64,000 nt of DNA from Blasia pusilla (taxonomy: Eukaryota; Marchantiophyta; Marchantiopsida; Blasiales): NCBI GenBank assembly GCA_050084515.1, contig CM114273.1, forward strand, positions 39,494,001-39,558,000, given 5' to 3'. A program made the position numbers and the translations under genes. Positions 46,846 through 58,400 of the stretch are shown here, in pieces. Under the pieces are notes generated by a model. That model searched no databases. It was not told where the DNA came from and was given only the letters and a program-made list of their open reading frames with translations. How positions within the stretch are numbered: the stretch's first letter is position 1; each line of letters starts with the position of its first letter.

Positions 46846-48989
46846 GGAACCCATGTAATTTTCTGACGGGTTGAGTTTGGATGTGTAGGATTGTATCGGA
46901 GGGGAATGTCACCCACCACTGGATCCAGGACTGCGATCGGGTGAAGAAGGTGCTTACGACGCACTCGGGAGAGTACAAGGGGTTCTTGGGCGACGCCCTT
47001 GTAAATCAGATGCTTGCAAAGGGTGCTCAGATAAAAAAGAACTTGGGCAAATAAGTTTATTTCCCAAGATGCAGCCGTAACCATTCTTTGCTGGTCGAAG
47101 ATACAGCCGCGAAGAAGAGCGCCTGACCGAGCCGGAGCGGAGGGAGAAAGTATCTGGTCCGAGCGCTGAAATTCATCCAAGCCGCAGATCTGCAGCCACA
47201 AAATACACGGCGAGCAAGATGCAACGATACATCAGCATTCTCAACCCCGAACTTGGTCCGGAGTTCTACAAGGAGCTGAAGGCGATTATCAAGCGCCAGC
47301 GGAAAAGGGATGAAGATCCGCAAGGTCGGATTGGGGAGAAAGTGTCCCTAGATCGCGTGCATCGGTTTGCGTTGTACGGCATAAGCGAGTTTAGGAGGAT
47401 CCGACTGATGAAAATTAGTCTCGAGGGCACAGATGCCCAGAAGAGGGCGGCACACCATCCTCTGGGTGTGTCCGATCCAGTGATCTCCCACTGGCTACGC
47501 GAATGGTCGTTCTGGGACGCGTTGCGGGTAATCGAGAAGTCCGTGCTGGATGGTCTGCAAGCGGAGCTCAAAAGATTAGAGCCCATTCCGGACGAAGCAA
47601 ACCTGGAAAGTTCTGTAGATTTCGAGGTTTGGCTCGATGACATCCGGGACAAGCCAATAAAAAACCCAGGATTCAAGACAATGTTCAAGGTTTGCGTCCT
47701 CCCTCAGGCAGAGCTTGACGAAGAAATCGAGGGGAACAAACGGGATCAAGCAAATTAGAAGCAAGATCTATAGGAGGAGACGGCCGATTCAGTTCGAGTA
47801 AAAGCTGCTCAACGGATGGTCTTCAGGTACTTCGTCCAGTGTAAGAATGCAGGTACCCGGGGAAAATTACCGTCAGCCTTGAAGTTGTGGGCTTCGCCGC
47901 CTGATGGAGAGACATTCTCCATGTACGACATGGAGATGGGGCAACACATGTCTGATTGGGAGGTGGAGAATTGCCCCATTTGGCTTGACTTCAACGATCC
48001 TGAAGACATCACGGATAAGGATTTACGAGTGCTTCATGATGCAGTGGCCTCAGGACAAGACGACATCCCCAATTTTGTGCAGCCTGAAGACTTCTTTGTA
48101 GGAGATGCGGAAGAGCAAGCCCACAAGACAGATTGAGTTGGCTTCCAAGGTCCACCTGACCAAAGACAAATCCACAAATGGGTCTCAAAGGCAAGGCGAG
48201 GGGAGGGAAAAATTCGAGGCCGAGTCTTCCCAAAGAGAGGTCAAGATTCAAGGCCGAGGCGGAATCGTCCGCGGCGAGCGGGAGAGAGGGTCGGACCTGG
48301 TCCTCGGCAAAAAAAACCCCCCACAGTCCGAGGTCATAGAGACCCGACAAGCCGTCTCAGACTCGAGAGAAGCGGAAGCGAGAGGTGCCAAGGTTGTCCC
48401 AAGGAGAATACTGATCCATCATCCTTGGGAAGACACAGACAAACAACGACTCGGACAAGCGTCCTCCTTGATTCACTCCTTTCTTGGATGAGCCGAAAAG
48501 CTTCGATTCTCAAGCGTCGACACCACCATCGATAAATTGACACCGGCTGGGGACGGAAGCTCCAACGAAACCGCACGCTGCTGGACGGTGAATGGAGTGG
48601 TCGAAGAGGTTGCGGTGGATCTCTTGATCGCTGATCTGCCCTCGGGTTGGGATCGTGGGGCGAGAATCCGTCGGACGGGTACCGAGTGGAATGTGCCGCT
48701 CTCTTATGACCAAATCGTGCTATTGTTCTCCTTTGAGACGCGTCTATCCGAGTGGGGCTGCTTCTTGGTGTTGGATCGAGGGAGCGAGGGCGAGCTCTTC
48801 AACCTCTGATCGCGTCAAGAGGTCGCTAAAGTGGAGGACGGCGCAATCGTGGATCATAAAAAACGAGTACCCACTCCGATGCGCGACAAGTCAGATTTGG
48901 GTAAGGCTCAATTCCTGTAGTATAATCTCAAATATATTTTCAAATTCGGGTAAGGCTCAATGAGTGTTAATCTCCGTTGTTTTTGTCCG

Positions 48990-49320
48990 TGAGCAACCCT
49001 CGTCGGAAGGCGACGGGTTGCTGGCTTAGAGCAGCCCATGCTCGGCTGAGAGCAATCCGTCGGATTCCAACGGGTTGCATCTTTCCCACATACATAGGGA
49101 AAACCGTGGTGTACCTGCAACCCGTTGGGTTCGGACGGGTTGCAGTTGCTTTTGGTTTTTCCTTGTGTTTCCGGAAAGCGGCAACCCATCGCCTTCCGAC
49201 GGGTTGCTCACGGAAAAAAACAACGGAGAGCCCGACGGGTTATTTTGTCCCTGACCAACCCGTCGGAAGGCGACGGGTTGGTCAGGGACAAAACAACCCG
49301 TCGGACTCCAACATGTTGAT
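48990..49320. repeat. Palindromes in gene 2 intron 3, copy B, with a 51 bp hairpin
   Basis: Six palindromes lie between the exon 3 donor (48901) and exon 4 (49398). One is extended into a perfect hairpin: arms 49243-49265 and 49271-49293 (23 bp each, starting TTTTGTCCCTGACC) and a 5-base loop. Here the flanking spacer, not only the core, has become palindromic. Copy C has a nearly identical structure at about 54945-54998. Confidence 0.85.
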
Positions 49321-49959
49321 CCAAAGTTAGTAATTGAAAAAGTTCTCAAGCCGACTTCTTTAGTTGCTGACATTGTTTCCAACATGCTTCTTTACAGATG
49401 GACCACTCCTACGTGTACTGCTTCGTTCGGCCTGAGCACAATTTACAGGTGTTCAAGATTCAGGAACCTGTGGATCCATGCTCAGATGGGTACAACTTAG
49501 ATAGTTTGTACAATTCCCCCCCGGGAATTTACATGCAAGACAGTACCCCACTTCTAGGAGGAAGGGAAAAATCGCCAGCCCTGATGCAAACGCTCATCGA
49601 GCTCTGCTCAAGGCCGGGTGACTTGGTGTTCGACTTAGTGCGACTTTCAGGGGCAAGTATCAAAGGCGCCTAGTAGAGTGGCAGGAACATTCTCTGCCTC
49701 GAGGGAAGGCAGGAACTGTTTGACCTTTGCAAGGAGGCAAAGGCAGAATACGAAAGGCTCGTTGGGGCGTACAACTCTCCACCGAAGCTGAGAGCTCCGG
49801 TTCCAGACCCACCATTAGTTGTGACTCCATTGTCACTTCCAACGATTCCAAAAATCGGGAGGGCAAGGCCGAAAGTAATTTTGCAAGAGCTCTCGGACGA
49901 TGGTGAGTGAGTTAAAGAACTCAACGACCCAGCTTGACTGCAGCGTTTGGAGTAGGGAG

Positions 49960-52160
49960 TTTTTTGATGATGAGGCAAAAGATTTCATAGAATAGATCAA
50001 ATGTCTGATTCGAGCTTTTTTCGGATGATATAAAGGAGAAGATTTTTTTGAACGATGGTGGTGCTTGTAAAAGTTTCCTTGAACATTTTTGTCTTTTCGA
50101 ATGTGATCGTCTATGTACTCCGCGGACTTCTATTTTGCAACCCGTCGGATTTCTCCTGCTTGCAACTTTTCACTTTTTGACCACAACATCTTTTTACCAC
50201 TTCCAGGCAACCTGTCGGATTCCGAGAGGTTGCCTGATCGGACTCTTTCCTTGTTGGCCCAAGTAAGAGGCAGTCTGGTGGGCTTCTTCCCTTGGCACCT
50301 TACCCTCAACTCGTAAAGGCAGGCGTAGGCTTCTTTTCTTCTCTCAGACGTGTTGGATTCCTACTACCTGTGCGATTGCCATCATGGTATTACCAAGGAC
50401 GGAGCACATATTGATACTAGATGGGTGTCACATTGTAGAGCGTACAAGGTATACTGCCGAGGAAGGCGGTGGGACTCAAATCAGGTTACATGGGACCGTT
50501 ATGGCGTACCTAGGAGGGGGGCCAAGGCTCTCGAATTCGCCAACATTTTCGATCCCCGTCTACAATTGGCCAGAGGAGCCACTAGTATCCCAAGACATTC
50601 CTTTTGTATTGTGACCAAGGAGAGTTAGGAGTAAATTTGTAGATGACGAGGCTGAAGAAATCATAGACTAGGTCAATTGTACATTTCAAGGTTCCTTCGG
50701 AGGTAATAAAGGACGATATTTTTTCAACCCATAATGGTGTTTGTAAAAGTTTGCTGAAATATTTTGTTGGACTTGTGGATTGTGTTCTTTTAGCTACTCA
50801 GAATTACAATTTTGCAACACGTATGATTCCGACGGGTTGCAACTTTTTGCTTTTTGCCCACTGCAACTTTTTAACCACTTCCAGGCAAGCTGTCGGATTC
50901 CGAGAGGTTGACTGCTTGAGTGATCGGACTCTTTCCCTGTGAGACCATCTTCTGACGCATTGTGGTGGGCTTCTTAACGTTTGGCTCGTTCCCCTACATT
51001 CATCAAACCAGTTGTAGGCTTCTTTTCTTGTCTAAGATGTGCACGATTCCTACTACCTGTGGCATTGCCATTTCGGATTCCCAACTTGTTAGATCGTTGT
51101 GGGTGCAGGGTGGAAGAAAATCACTTCTAAAAATCTTTCCTTTCTTATGGTGAGCTTTCTTACGGGTTGGGAGGGGTGCAGCTTCTCGGTTTCTCAGCCT
51201 TAGGATCTGAATGAAGGGAAATCAGTTCCTCTTTACTCCAAACAGCTAACAATCTTTTGGTTCAATTATCCTCTCATGTGTTCACATTTCACAAATTTGG
51301 TCTTGAGCGGACACCATTCATAACCAAGAGAAAGTTGGTTATGGGGCAATTCAGGGGAGGCCATGATGCAGGCAACAATCCCTGCAAAAAGAGAGGATGA
51401 AGAAATCATAGACTAGGTCAATTGTACATTTCCAAGGTTCCTTCGGAGGTAATAAAGGACGAGATTTTTTCAACCCATAATGGTGTTTGTAAAAGTTTGC
51501 TGGAATATTTTTTTGGACTTGTGGATTGTGTTCTTTTAGCTTCTCAGAATTACAATTTTGCAACCCGTATGATTCGACGGGTTGCAAATTTTTGCTTTTT
51601 GCCCACTGCAACTTTTTAACCATTTCCAGGCAAGCTGTCGGATTCCGATAGGTTGACTGTTTGAGTGATTGGACTCTTTCCCTGTGACACCAACTTCTGA
51701 CGCATTGTGGCGGGCTTCTTAACTTTTGGCTCGTTCCCCTACATTTGTCAAACTAGTTGTAGGCTTCTTTTCTTGTCTAAGATGTGCAGGATTCCTACCT
51801 GAGTTGCAACCTGTAAAATTTCGATGGGTTACAAGAGTTGCAACCTGTAAAATTCGACGGGTTGGGAAGATCTGAATGAAGGGACATCACTTCCTCTTTA
51901 CTCCAGACAGCTAACAATCTTTTGGTTCAATTATCGTCTCATGTGTTCACATTTTACAAAGTTGGTCTTGAGCATACAACACTCATAACCAACAGAAAGT
52001 TGGCTATGAGGCAATTCAGGGAAGGCCATGATGCAGGCAACAATCCCTGCAAAAAGAGAGGTTGGCATCGTACTGATGCGCATCCGGTGGTCCTCCAACA
52101 AAAATACCCATGGGCACTGCTTATTGTAGACCGAGACAGGCAATGTTAAGAAACTTAGGC
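49960..52160 (+). repeat. Three tandem 3' modules behind gene 2, copy B
   Basis: Modules start at about 49960, 50645 and 51385. The first two carry a short coding-like end (DDEAKDFIE or DDEAEEIID followed by a stop), the third a reduced DEEIID. All have the run leading to TTTGTAAAAGTTT, a palindrome near 50140-50230, 50820-50910 or 51560-51650, and TTCTTTTCT. Coding-like stretches lie between them (50384-50614; and 51922-52149 with RKLAMRQFREGHDAG, also present once at about 51335). They could be repeated terminal exons. Copy A has two such modules. Confidence 0.6.
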
Positions 52161-52436
52161 TCACATGGAGAGTGATGGAAAAATTTTGTAGTGGTCTTAT
52201 GATGTCTATTTTTTTTTCGCCCCGTGGAAAAGGGAGGTTTCTTTAGGGCCAAATGTGGACCACTGCCTACTTTCTTCTAAAGATTTCATGAATTTGAAAG
52301 CAAACAAAAATTTCAAATATGTCAAAAAGTTTTGAAGAGAGGAGGCGGATTTGGCCCTTTTTTTTGAAGAGAGACTCTCCTCTCTTCCTCTCTTCCTCTC
52401 CTCTCTTACTCTCTCCTGCCAGAATACCAGCCCCCC

Positions 52437-54835
52437 AATCTCATTCTCACTCTCCTCCTGAACGAAATTTTTGGGAATGGATAATTATGTGAAGCTCACT
52501 TGTGGCAGTCATCTGGCGGCCCTTCCTCAATCAGAAATCGTTCGACCGCAAGCTCTTGAGTCTTTCATAGCAGCAGATGAAAATTTTCTCTCTGTTCGAT
52601 TTCTTCTCCAAATTGGAACCATCTTTATATCCAAGGATGTTAGGGTGGACGGTACGGAGGACATAATAGGTGAGACGGTCCAGCCAGTGACTGCACATCG
52701 TAAAGTATGGAATCTCCTACCTCTAGCAAATGGTCAATACAGAGTTTACGGCCTGTCCCTCAATTCCTGTGTTTCCCAAGTAGACGGTCTAGAATTTCCT
52801 AGTGCTCCGAGCTCTACGTTTGCAACTCCTAGCTCAGTAGATCCGACTTCGACTCCAACTTCACACGCTCGTAACAATGTTGTTCTTCCTAAAGAGATTC
52901 CGGATGATATCAACCTCAGTGGATCTCTCGGACACCAACCGGGCCCTCTGTCCGCCTACTCGTTCCTCTTGCGAGTATCAGGCAATAGTTTGCTTTTGTC
53001 TCTGGCCTTGAAAATGTTCAAGCACATTCTTGTGAGCTTAATTGTTGATGCCCATATCTAGAGCGCAACAGGCGAGTCAATACGTCGTAATTCCCCCCCA
53101 AGAATGCAGAAACTCTATACGAGGTCGGTGCCACCATACCGCCGGGAGGCCATCGATGTCCTCATTGTCAGGCATCGCCCTTCTGCGTTGGAGCGTGTCC
53201 TTCATACATATTTTTCATTTTTCACGACTTGGGCTCCACGTTAGAGTACACAAGGCTGGCAGTTCATGTTGGCTCCCACACTCATCCTGTGACCGATGCA
53301 ATTCAGAGACACATCAAGGAGGATGTGGCGAAGAAAGTTTCCGAGGTCTATAGAAACTCTCCGGGTTCAAAGCCCGGAGTGATTAAGCTCACAACAGCAT
53401 CACAAATTTGTGAACAATTGCTTGGAATCCCTGGACAAGGCGAGATCACGGCGTTTGAGGAGAAACAACTCTGGGAAAATCTCGCATTTTTCGCTGATCC
53501 TGAATGCTTCCGGAATTTGCTGCGTCAAATACGGGTTGTGGATGGAGAGACGGCCGAAATGGATGCCATGGCCAGAATCAAGGCCAACTCCAGATTTCCA
53601 TTCATTCAGAGATGGCAGTTCATGGGCCAAGGAGGCGAGGGATCCAGGGCCTATGTCTTCAAAATGTCAACCACAGGTCCGTCGAGTGGCCTTGATCTTA
53701 TAGATCGAATGAGGGAAGGGAAAGATCTTTACGGCAGCTGGGCAAGCTTTGATATTTGCTACAGAGTGCTGAACGGATGGTTGACGATGGGTGCTCACGT
53801 TTATGACCATGTGGAGAAGGGACTCAAAACTATATTTTTCTGTGAAGCAAAGGCATAAGAAGTTTGAAGATGTGCTGGTTACTCTTATTGGAGGTGGTGA
53901 AGGAAGACAAAAGGCCACCTCCAAAAATTTATGGGTTCATGGTGGACAATGCACAACCTGGGTGGATTGCTATCCGGGAAGTATTATGGGGTGGAGAGGT
54001 TCAATCGGAGAGGGAAAGGTCGGATGCTTTCCATTGGCAACAGTTTGTGACCCGGTACACCAAATCTTGCATCAAGGAGAATAAGAGGACAGAGCATGTC
54101 ACTCTACTCCAACGCTGCAAGGACAGCAAAACCTTGAAGCAGGCCATGGAATGCCAGGAAGAACTTCATGGGTGGTGGACAAAGCATGCAATTGAGGGGA
54201 AGTACAAAGAGTTGTGCTCTTGGTTGAGTTGGTGGACTGTACGTATGAGAGAATGGGGAAACTTCATGCGGCAAGTGAGTTCACTATTTTGTCTTGTCAA
54301 ACTCACGCTGAGAATTTTTTGTAAAGTTGCAGCTCAAGTTGAGAAGCGTGGGAACTATAGGGATTTCAAACCGAAGAAACAAAGCAAGTTGTTGGATGCG
54401 ACGGGTTGCCCGAGTGTGCAACCTGACGGAAACGGACGGATTGCATCCAGAATTTTGGTGCAACCCGTAGACAAGTATGCAAGTCGCATGTATACAAGGC
54501 TTGCAAATAGTTTGACCCGGATGGGTTTCGGATGACTTGCACTTGGATCTTCCAGAGTGGCCATAGGTTCTTGCAACCTGTCTGAATCCGACGGATTGCA
54601 GTAAGTGGGTTTAGGGTTGCAACACGTCGGGACCCGACGGGTCGCAGAGTCGTTCATGGGATGCCTCGGAATCGCAACCCGTCTGAATCCAACATGTTGC
54701 AGTAGGTGGGTTTAGGGTTGCAACACGTCGGGACCCGACGGGTCCGCAGATTCGTTCATGGGATGCCTCGGCCTTGCAACCCGACTGGTTTCGAAGGGTT
54801 GCAGTAGGTGGGTTAAAGAAGCACGTTGGAAACAA
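52437..54835 (+). pseudogene. Gene 1 fragment C1: 5' half of the SWIM transposase
   Basis: The similarity to the other gene 1 copies begins at about 52437, downstream of the TATA box, so this copy has no core promoter. The first codon is TTG (52471) instead of ATG; the next in-frame ATG is at 52477. The N-terminal third is open to 53061, where a deletion removes about 230 bp. The zinc-finger region and core follow in shifted frames (53229-53858 and 53864-54535), including FMVDNAQPGW and RSDAFHWQQF with the Asp kept. Exon 1 ends at a normal GTGAGT donor (about 54273). The intron then runs into intron 3 of gene 2 copy C near 54820-54836, so exon 2 with the SWIM finger is absent. Confidence 0.75.
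54400..54805. repeat. Palindromes in the C1 gene 1 intron, at the junction
   Basis: Palindromes or half palindromes lie at about 54403, 54418, 54573, 54619, 54675, 54717 and 54775. The phrase GTTCATGGGATGCCTCGG recurs between them. The cluster ends about 20 bp before the junction with copy C gene 2. Confidence 0.7.
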
Positions 54836-54919
54836 TGTGAGCAGCTTGGCATAATGTGCAACACATCACCAAAGAAGTCGGCTTGACCCTTGAGAACTTT
54901 TTCAATTACTAACTTTGGA

Positions 54920-55310
54920 TCAACTTGTCGGAGTCCGACGGGTTGTTTTGTCCCTGACCAACCTGTCGCCTTCCGACGGGTTGGTCAGGGAAAAAACAAC
55001 CCGTCGGGCTCTCCGTTTTTTTTCCGTGAGCAACCGGTCGGAAGGCGACGGGTTGCTGGCCTAGAGCAGCCCATGCTTGGCTGAGAGCAACCTGTCGCTT
55101 TCCGACGGGTTGTAGCTTTCCGGAAACACAGGGAAAAACCAAAAGCATTTGCAACCCGTCGGGTTCCGACGGGTTGCAGGTACACCACGGTTTTCCATGT
55201 GTTTCTGGGAAAGATGCAACTCGTCAGAAACTGACGGGTTGCTCTTAGCTGAGCATGGGCTGCTCTAAGCCAGCAACCCGTCGCCTTCCGACGGGTTGCT
55301 CACGGACAAA
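54920..55310. repeat. Palindromes in gene 2 intron 3, copy C
   Basis: Palindromes lie at about 54923, 54958, 55030, 55087, 55150, 55217 and 55272. Several are separated by spacers also found in copies A and B (GCAGCCCATGC...; GGAAACACAGGG). The one at 54958 is the counterpart of the 51 bp hairpin of copy B, with a few mismatches. Confidence 0.8.
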
Positions 55311-55405
55311 AACAACGGAGATATACTATCTGAAATTAACATGCATTGAGCCTTACCCAAATTTGAAAATATATTTGATATTATACTATAGGAATTGAGC
55401 CTTAC

Positions 55406-58400
55406 CCAAATCTGACTCGTCGTGGATCGGAGTGGGTACTCATTTTTAATGATCCACGATTGGGCCGTCCTCCACTTTAGCGACCTCTTGACGCACTGGA
55501 GGTTGAAGAGCTCGTCCTCGCTCCCTCCAGTCAACACCAAGAAGCAGCCCCTGTCACTCAGATAAGCATCTGCAAAGGAGAACAATAGCGCGATTTGGTC
55601 ATAAGAGAGTGGCACATTCCACTCAGTTACCCCATCTGACGGATTCTCGCCCCACAGTCGCAACCCCAAGGGCAGATCAGCGATCAAGAGATCCACCGCG
55701 ACCTCTTCGACCACTCCATTCACCGTCCACGCAGCGTGCCCGTTTCGTTGGAGCTTCCGTCCGAGTGTTGTCAATTTATCAATGGTTGGTGTCGACGCTT
55801 GAGAACTGAAGCTTTTCAGCTCATCTAGTAAAGGAGTGAAGTGAAGGAGGACGCTTGTCCGGGTCGTTGTTTTTCTGTGTCTTCCCAAGGATGATGGATT
55901 GTATTCTCCTTGTGACAACCCTGGCACCTCTCGCTTCCGCTTCTCCCGAGTCTGCGGATGGCTTGTCGGGGTCTCTATGACCTCAGACTCTGGTGGGGCT
56001 TTTTTCGCCGAGGATCTGGTCCGACCCTCTCTCCCCTCTCGTCCGGACGATTCCGCCTCTGGCCTTGAATCTTCAGCCTCTCTTTGGGAAGACTCGGCCT
56101 CGGAATTTTTCCCTCCCCTCGCCTTGCCTTTGAGACCCTCTGTGGATTTGTCTTTGGCTGTGCGGACCTTGGAAGCCAACTCAACTGTCTCGTGGGCTTG
56201 ATCTTCCGCATCTCCTCCGAAGAAGTCTTCAAGCTGCACAAAATTGGGGATGTCGTCTTGTCCTAAGGCCACTGCATCATGAAGCACTCGTAAATCCTTA
56301 TCGGTGATGGCTTCAAGGTCGTTGAAGTCAAGCCAAATGGGGCAATTCTCCACCTCCAAATCGGACATGTGCTGCCCCATCTCCATGTCGTACATGGAGA
56401 ATGTCTCTCCATCAAGCGGCGAAGCCCACAATTTCAAGGCTGTTGGTAATTTTCCCCAGGTACCTGCATTCTTACACTGGACGAGATACCTGAAGACCAT
56501 CTGTTGGGCAGCTTTTACTCGAATTGAATCAGCCGTTTGCTCATGTAGATCTCCCTTCTTCTTTGCTTGATCCCGTTTGTTCCCCTCGATTTCTTCGTCA
56601 AGCTTTGCCTGAGGGAGGACGCAAACCTTGAACATTTTCTTGAATCCTGGGTTTTTTATTGGCTTGTCCTGGATGTCGTCGAGCCAAACCTCGAAATCTC
56701 CAGAACTTTCCACGTTTGCTTCATCCAAAATGGGCTCTAATCTTTTGAGCTCCACTTGTAGACCGTCCAGCACGGACTTCTCGATAACCCGCAACGCGTC
56801 CCAGAACGACCATTCACGTAGCCAGTGGGAGATCACTGGATCGGACACACCCGGAGGATGGTATGCCACCCTCTTTTGGGCCTCTGTGCCCTCGAGACTG
56901 ATTTGCATTAGTCGGATCCTCCTAAACTCGCTTATGCCGGACAACGGAAACCAATGCACACGATCCAAGGACACTTTCTCCCCAATCCGACCTTGCGGAT
57001 CTTCATCCCTTTTCTGCTGGCGCTTGATAATCACCTTCATCTCCTTATAAAACTCCGGACCAAGTTCGGGGTTGAGAATGCTGATGTATCGCTGCATCTT
57101 GCTCGCTGTGTATTTCATGGCTACAGATACTGCAGCTTGGATGAATTTCGCGCGCTCAGACCCAGATTCTTTCTCCCTCCGCTCCACTTCCAATGCAGCG
57201 CTCTTCTTTGCGGCCTGTATCTTTGACCAGCAAAGGATGGTTACGGCTGCATCTTGGGAAATAAACTTATTTGCCCAAGTTTTCTTTTTTATGTGAGCAC
57301 GCTTTGCAAGCATCTGATTTACCAGGGCGTCGCCCAAGAACCCCTTGTACTCTCCCGGGTGCATCGTAAGCACCTTCTTCACCCGATCGCAGTCTTGGAT
57401 CCAGTGGTGGGTGACATTCTCCTCCGATACAATCCTCCACATCCAAACTCAACCCATCAGAAAATTTGTAAGTTACTTGGGTTCCTGCAACCCGTCGGAC
57501 TCCGACGGGTCGCCACAGCTCAAGGTCGGATTCTAGCAATGAGCTAAATGATGCAACCTGTCGGAGTCCGACGGATTGCATTCAGATTTGCTAATGCCTG
57601 GTTTCAACCCGTCGGACTCCGACAGGTTGTGCAATTGAACATACTAACGTGAACATAGCAACCCGTCGGAGTGCGACAGGTGGCGCAATTGAATGGAAAC
57701 TTGCAATTTGACGCGAAATTTGCTAAACAAACTTCCGAATGCAACCCGTCGGACTCCGACGAGTTGATTTCGGCCAAAAACAGTTTCGAGTCAAGCAACC
57801 CGTCGGACTCCGACGGGTTGCTTTGGGCCAAAAACATACTAAACCTACGGTCAGTCAAACAACTCGTCGGAGTCCAACGAGTTGCTTTCTTCAAAAAAAA
57901 TCCTGAAAAGGCGGCGAGTCAGCAACCCGTCGGACTCCGACGGGTTGCTTTGGGCCAAAAACTTATTAAACCTGTGGTTAGTCGAACAACTCGTCGGAGT
58001 CCGACGAGCTGCATTCTTCAAAAAACATCGTGAAAAGGCGTCGAGTCGAGCAACTCGTCGGAGTCCAACGAGTTGCTTTCGGCAAAAAAAAAACCTAACC
58101 CATTCATCAATCGAGCAACTCGTTGGAGTCCGCCGAGTTGCGTTTGGCCAAAAGCATCCCAACAATAGTGCCGACCCAAACAACTTGTCGGAGTCCGACG
58201 GTTTGAGCAAGAAGATACTCACGTGTTCATGGCATGCATTGCCATCTCCACCGTCGCCATGTGATGAGGGAATGGATGAAGGACCGCTGCCTTCACGCAA
58301 AAATGTGACTCCAAGGAGTTGGGCCGCTCCTCTGCAAACTTGGTCCACGCCATAAACCTGTGATTTCCATCCCACATGAAGAAATACACATTCCTCATCC

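Larger units (their letters stand above)
45015..49910 (+). pseudogene. Gene 2 copy B: coiled coil, ParB-like, methyltransferase-like (broken)
   Basis: Exons by comparison of copies are 45015-45644, 45735-46210, 46889-48900 and 49398-49910. Exon 1 is a charged coiled coil (RQQEIKEREREAEMHNQELL). Exon 2 carries FFIWDGNHRFMAW at about 46050-46085, a DG-x-HR motif like that of ParB/Srx domains. Exon 3 is unrecognised for about 500 residues and ends in LLIADLPSG...PLSYDQI...GCFLVL. Exon 4 has NSPPGIYM, GGREKSPALMQTLIE, RPGDLVFDLVRLSGAS and CLE. The last two exons give a beta-class amino-methyltransferase order with degenerate motifs IV and I. Lesions: TAA at 45306, TAG at 45906, intron 2 donor AT instead of GT at 46211, TAG at about 47757, frame changes near 48650 and 48808, and TAG at about 49672. 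A nuclear role in DNA binding or modification is inferred. Confidence 0.7.
38925..52425. mobile_element. Two-gene MULE-like element, copy B
   Basis: Copy B is the most complete. Gene 1 (SWIM transposase) runs leftwards from 43785. Gene 2 (ParB-like and methyltransferase-like) runs rightwards from 45015. They share the divergent promoter between them, and tandem 3' modules follow gene 2. Purine-rich runs containing GTAAGAG and GAGGAAGAGAGG at the left (39545-39585) and their complement at the right (52383-52425) are the only candidate terminal repeats. They are low in complexity and may be coincidental. Element borders are therefore uncertain. Confidence 0.6.

Noticed and set aside
39545-52425. 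Purine-rich runs as definite terminal inverted repeats of copy B
   Set aside because: The match is limited to GA-rich low-complexity sequence, the left run is itself duplicated, and neighbouring words repeat in direct orientation, so only a weak candidate is reported.
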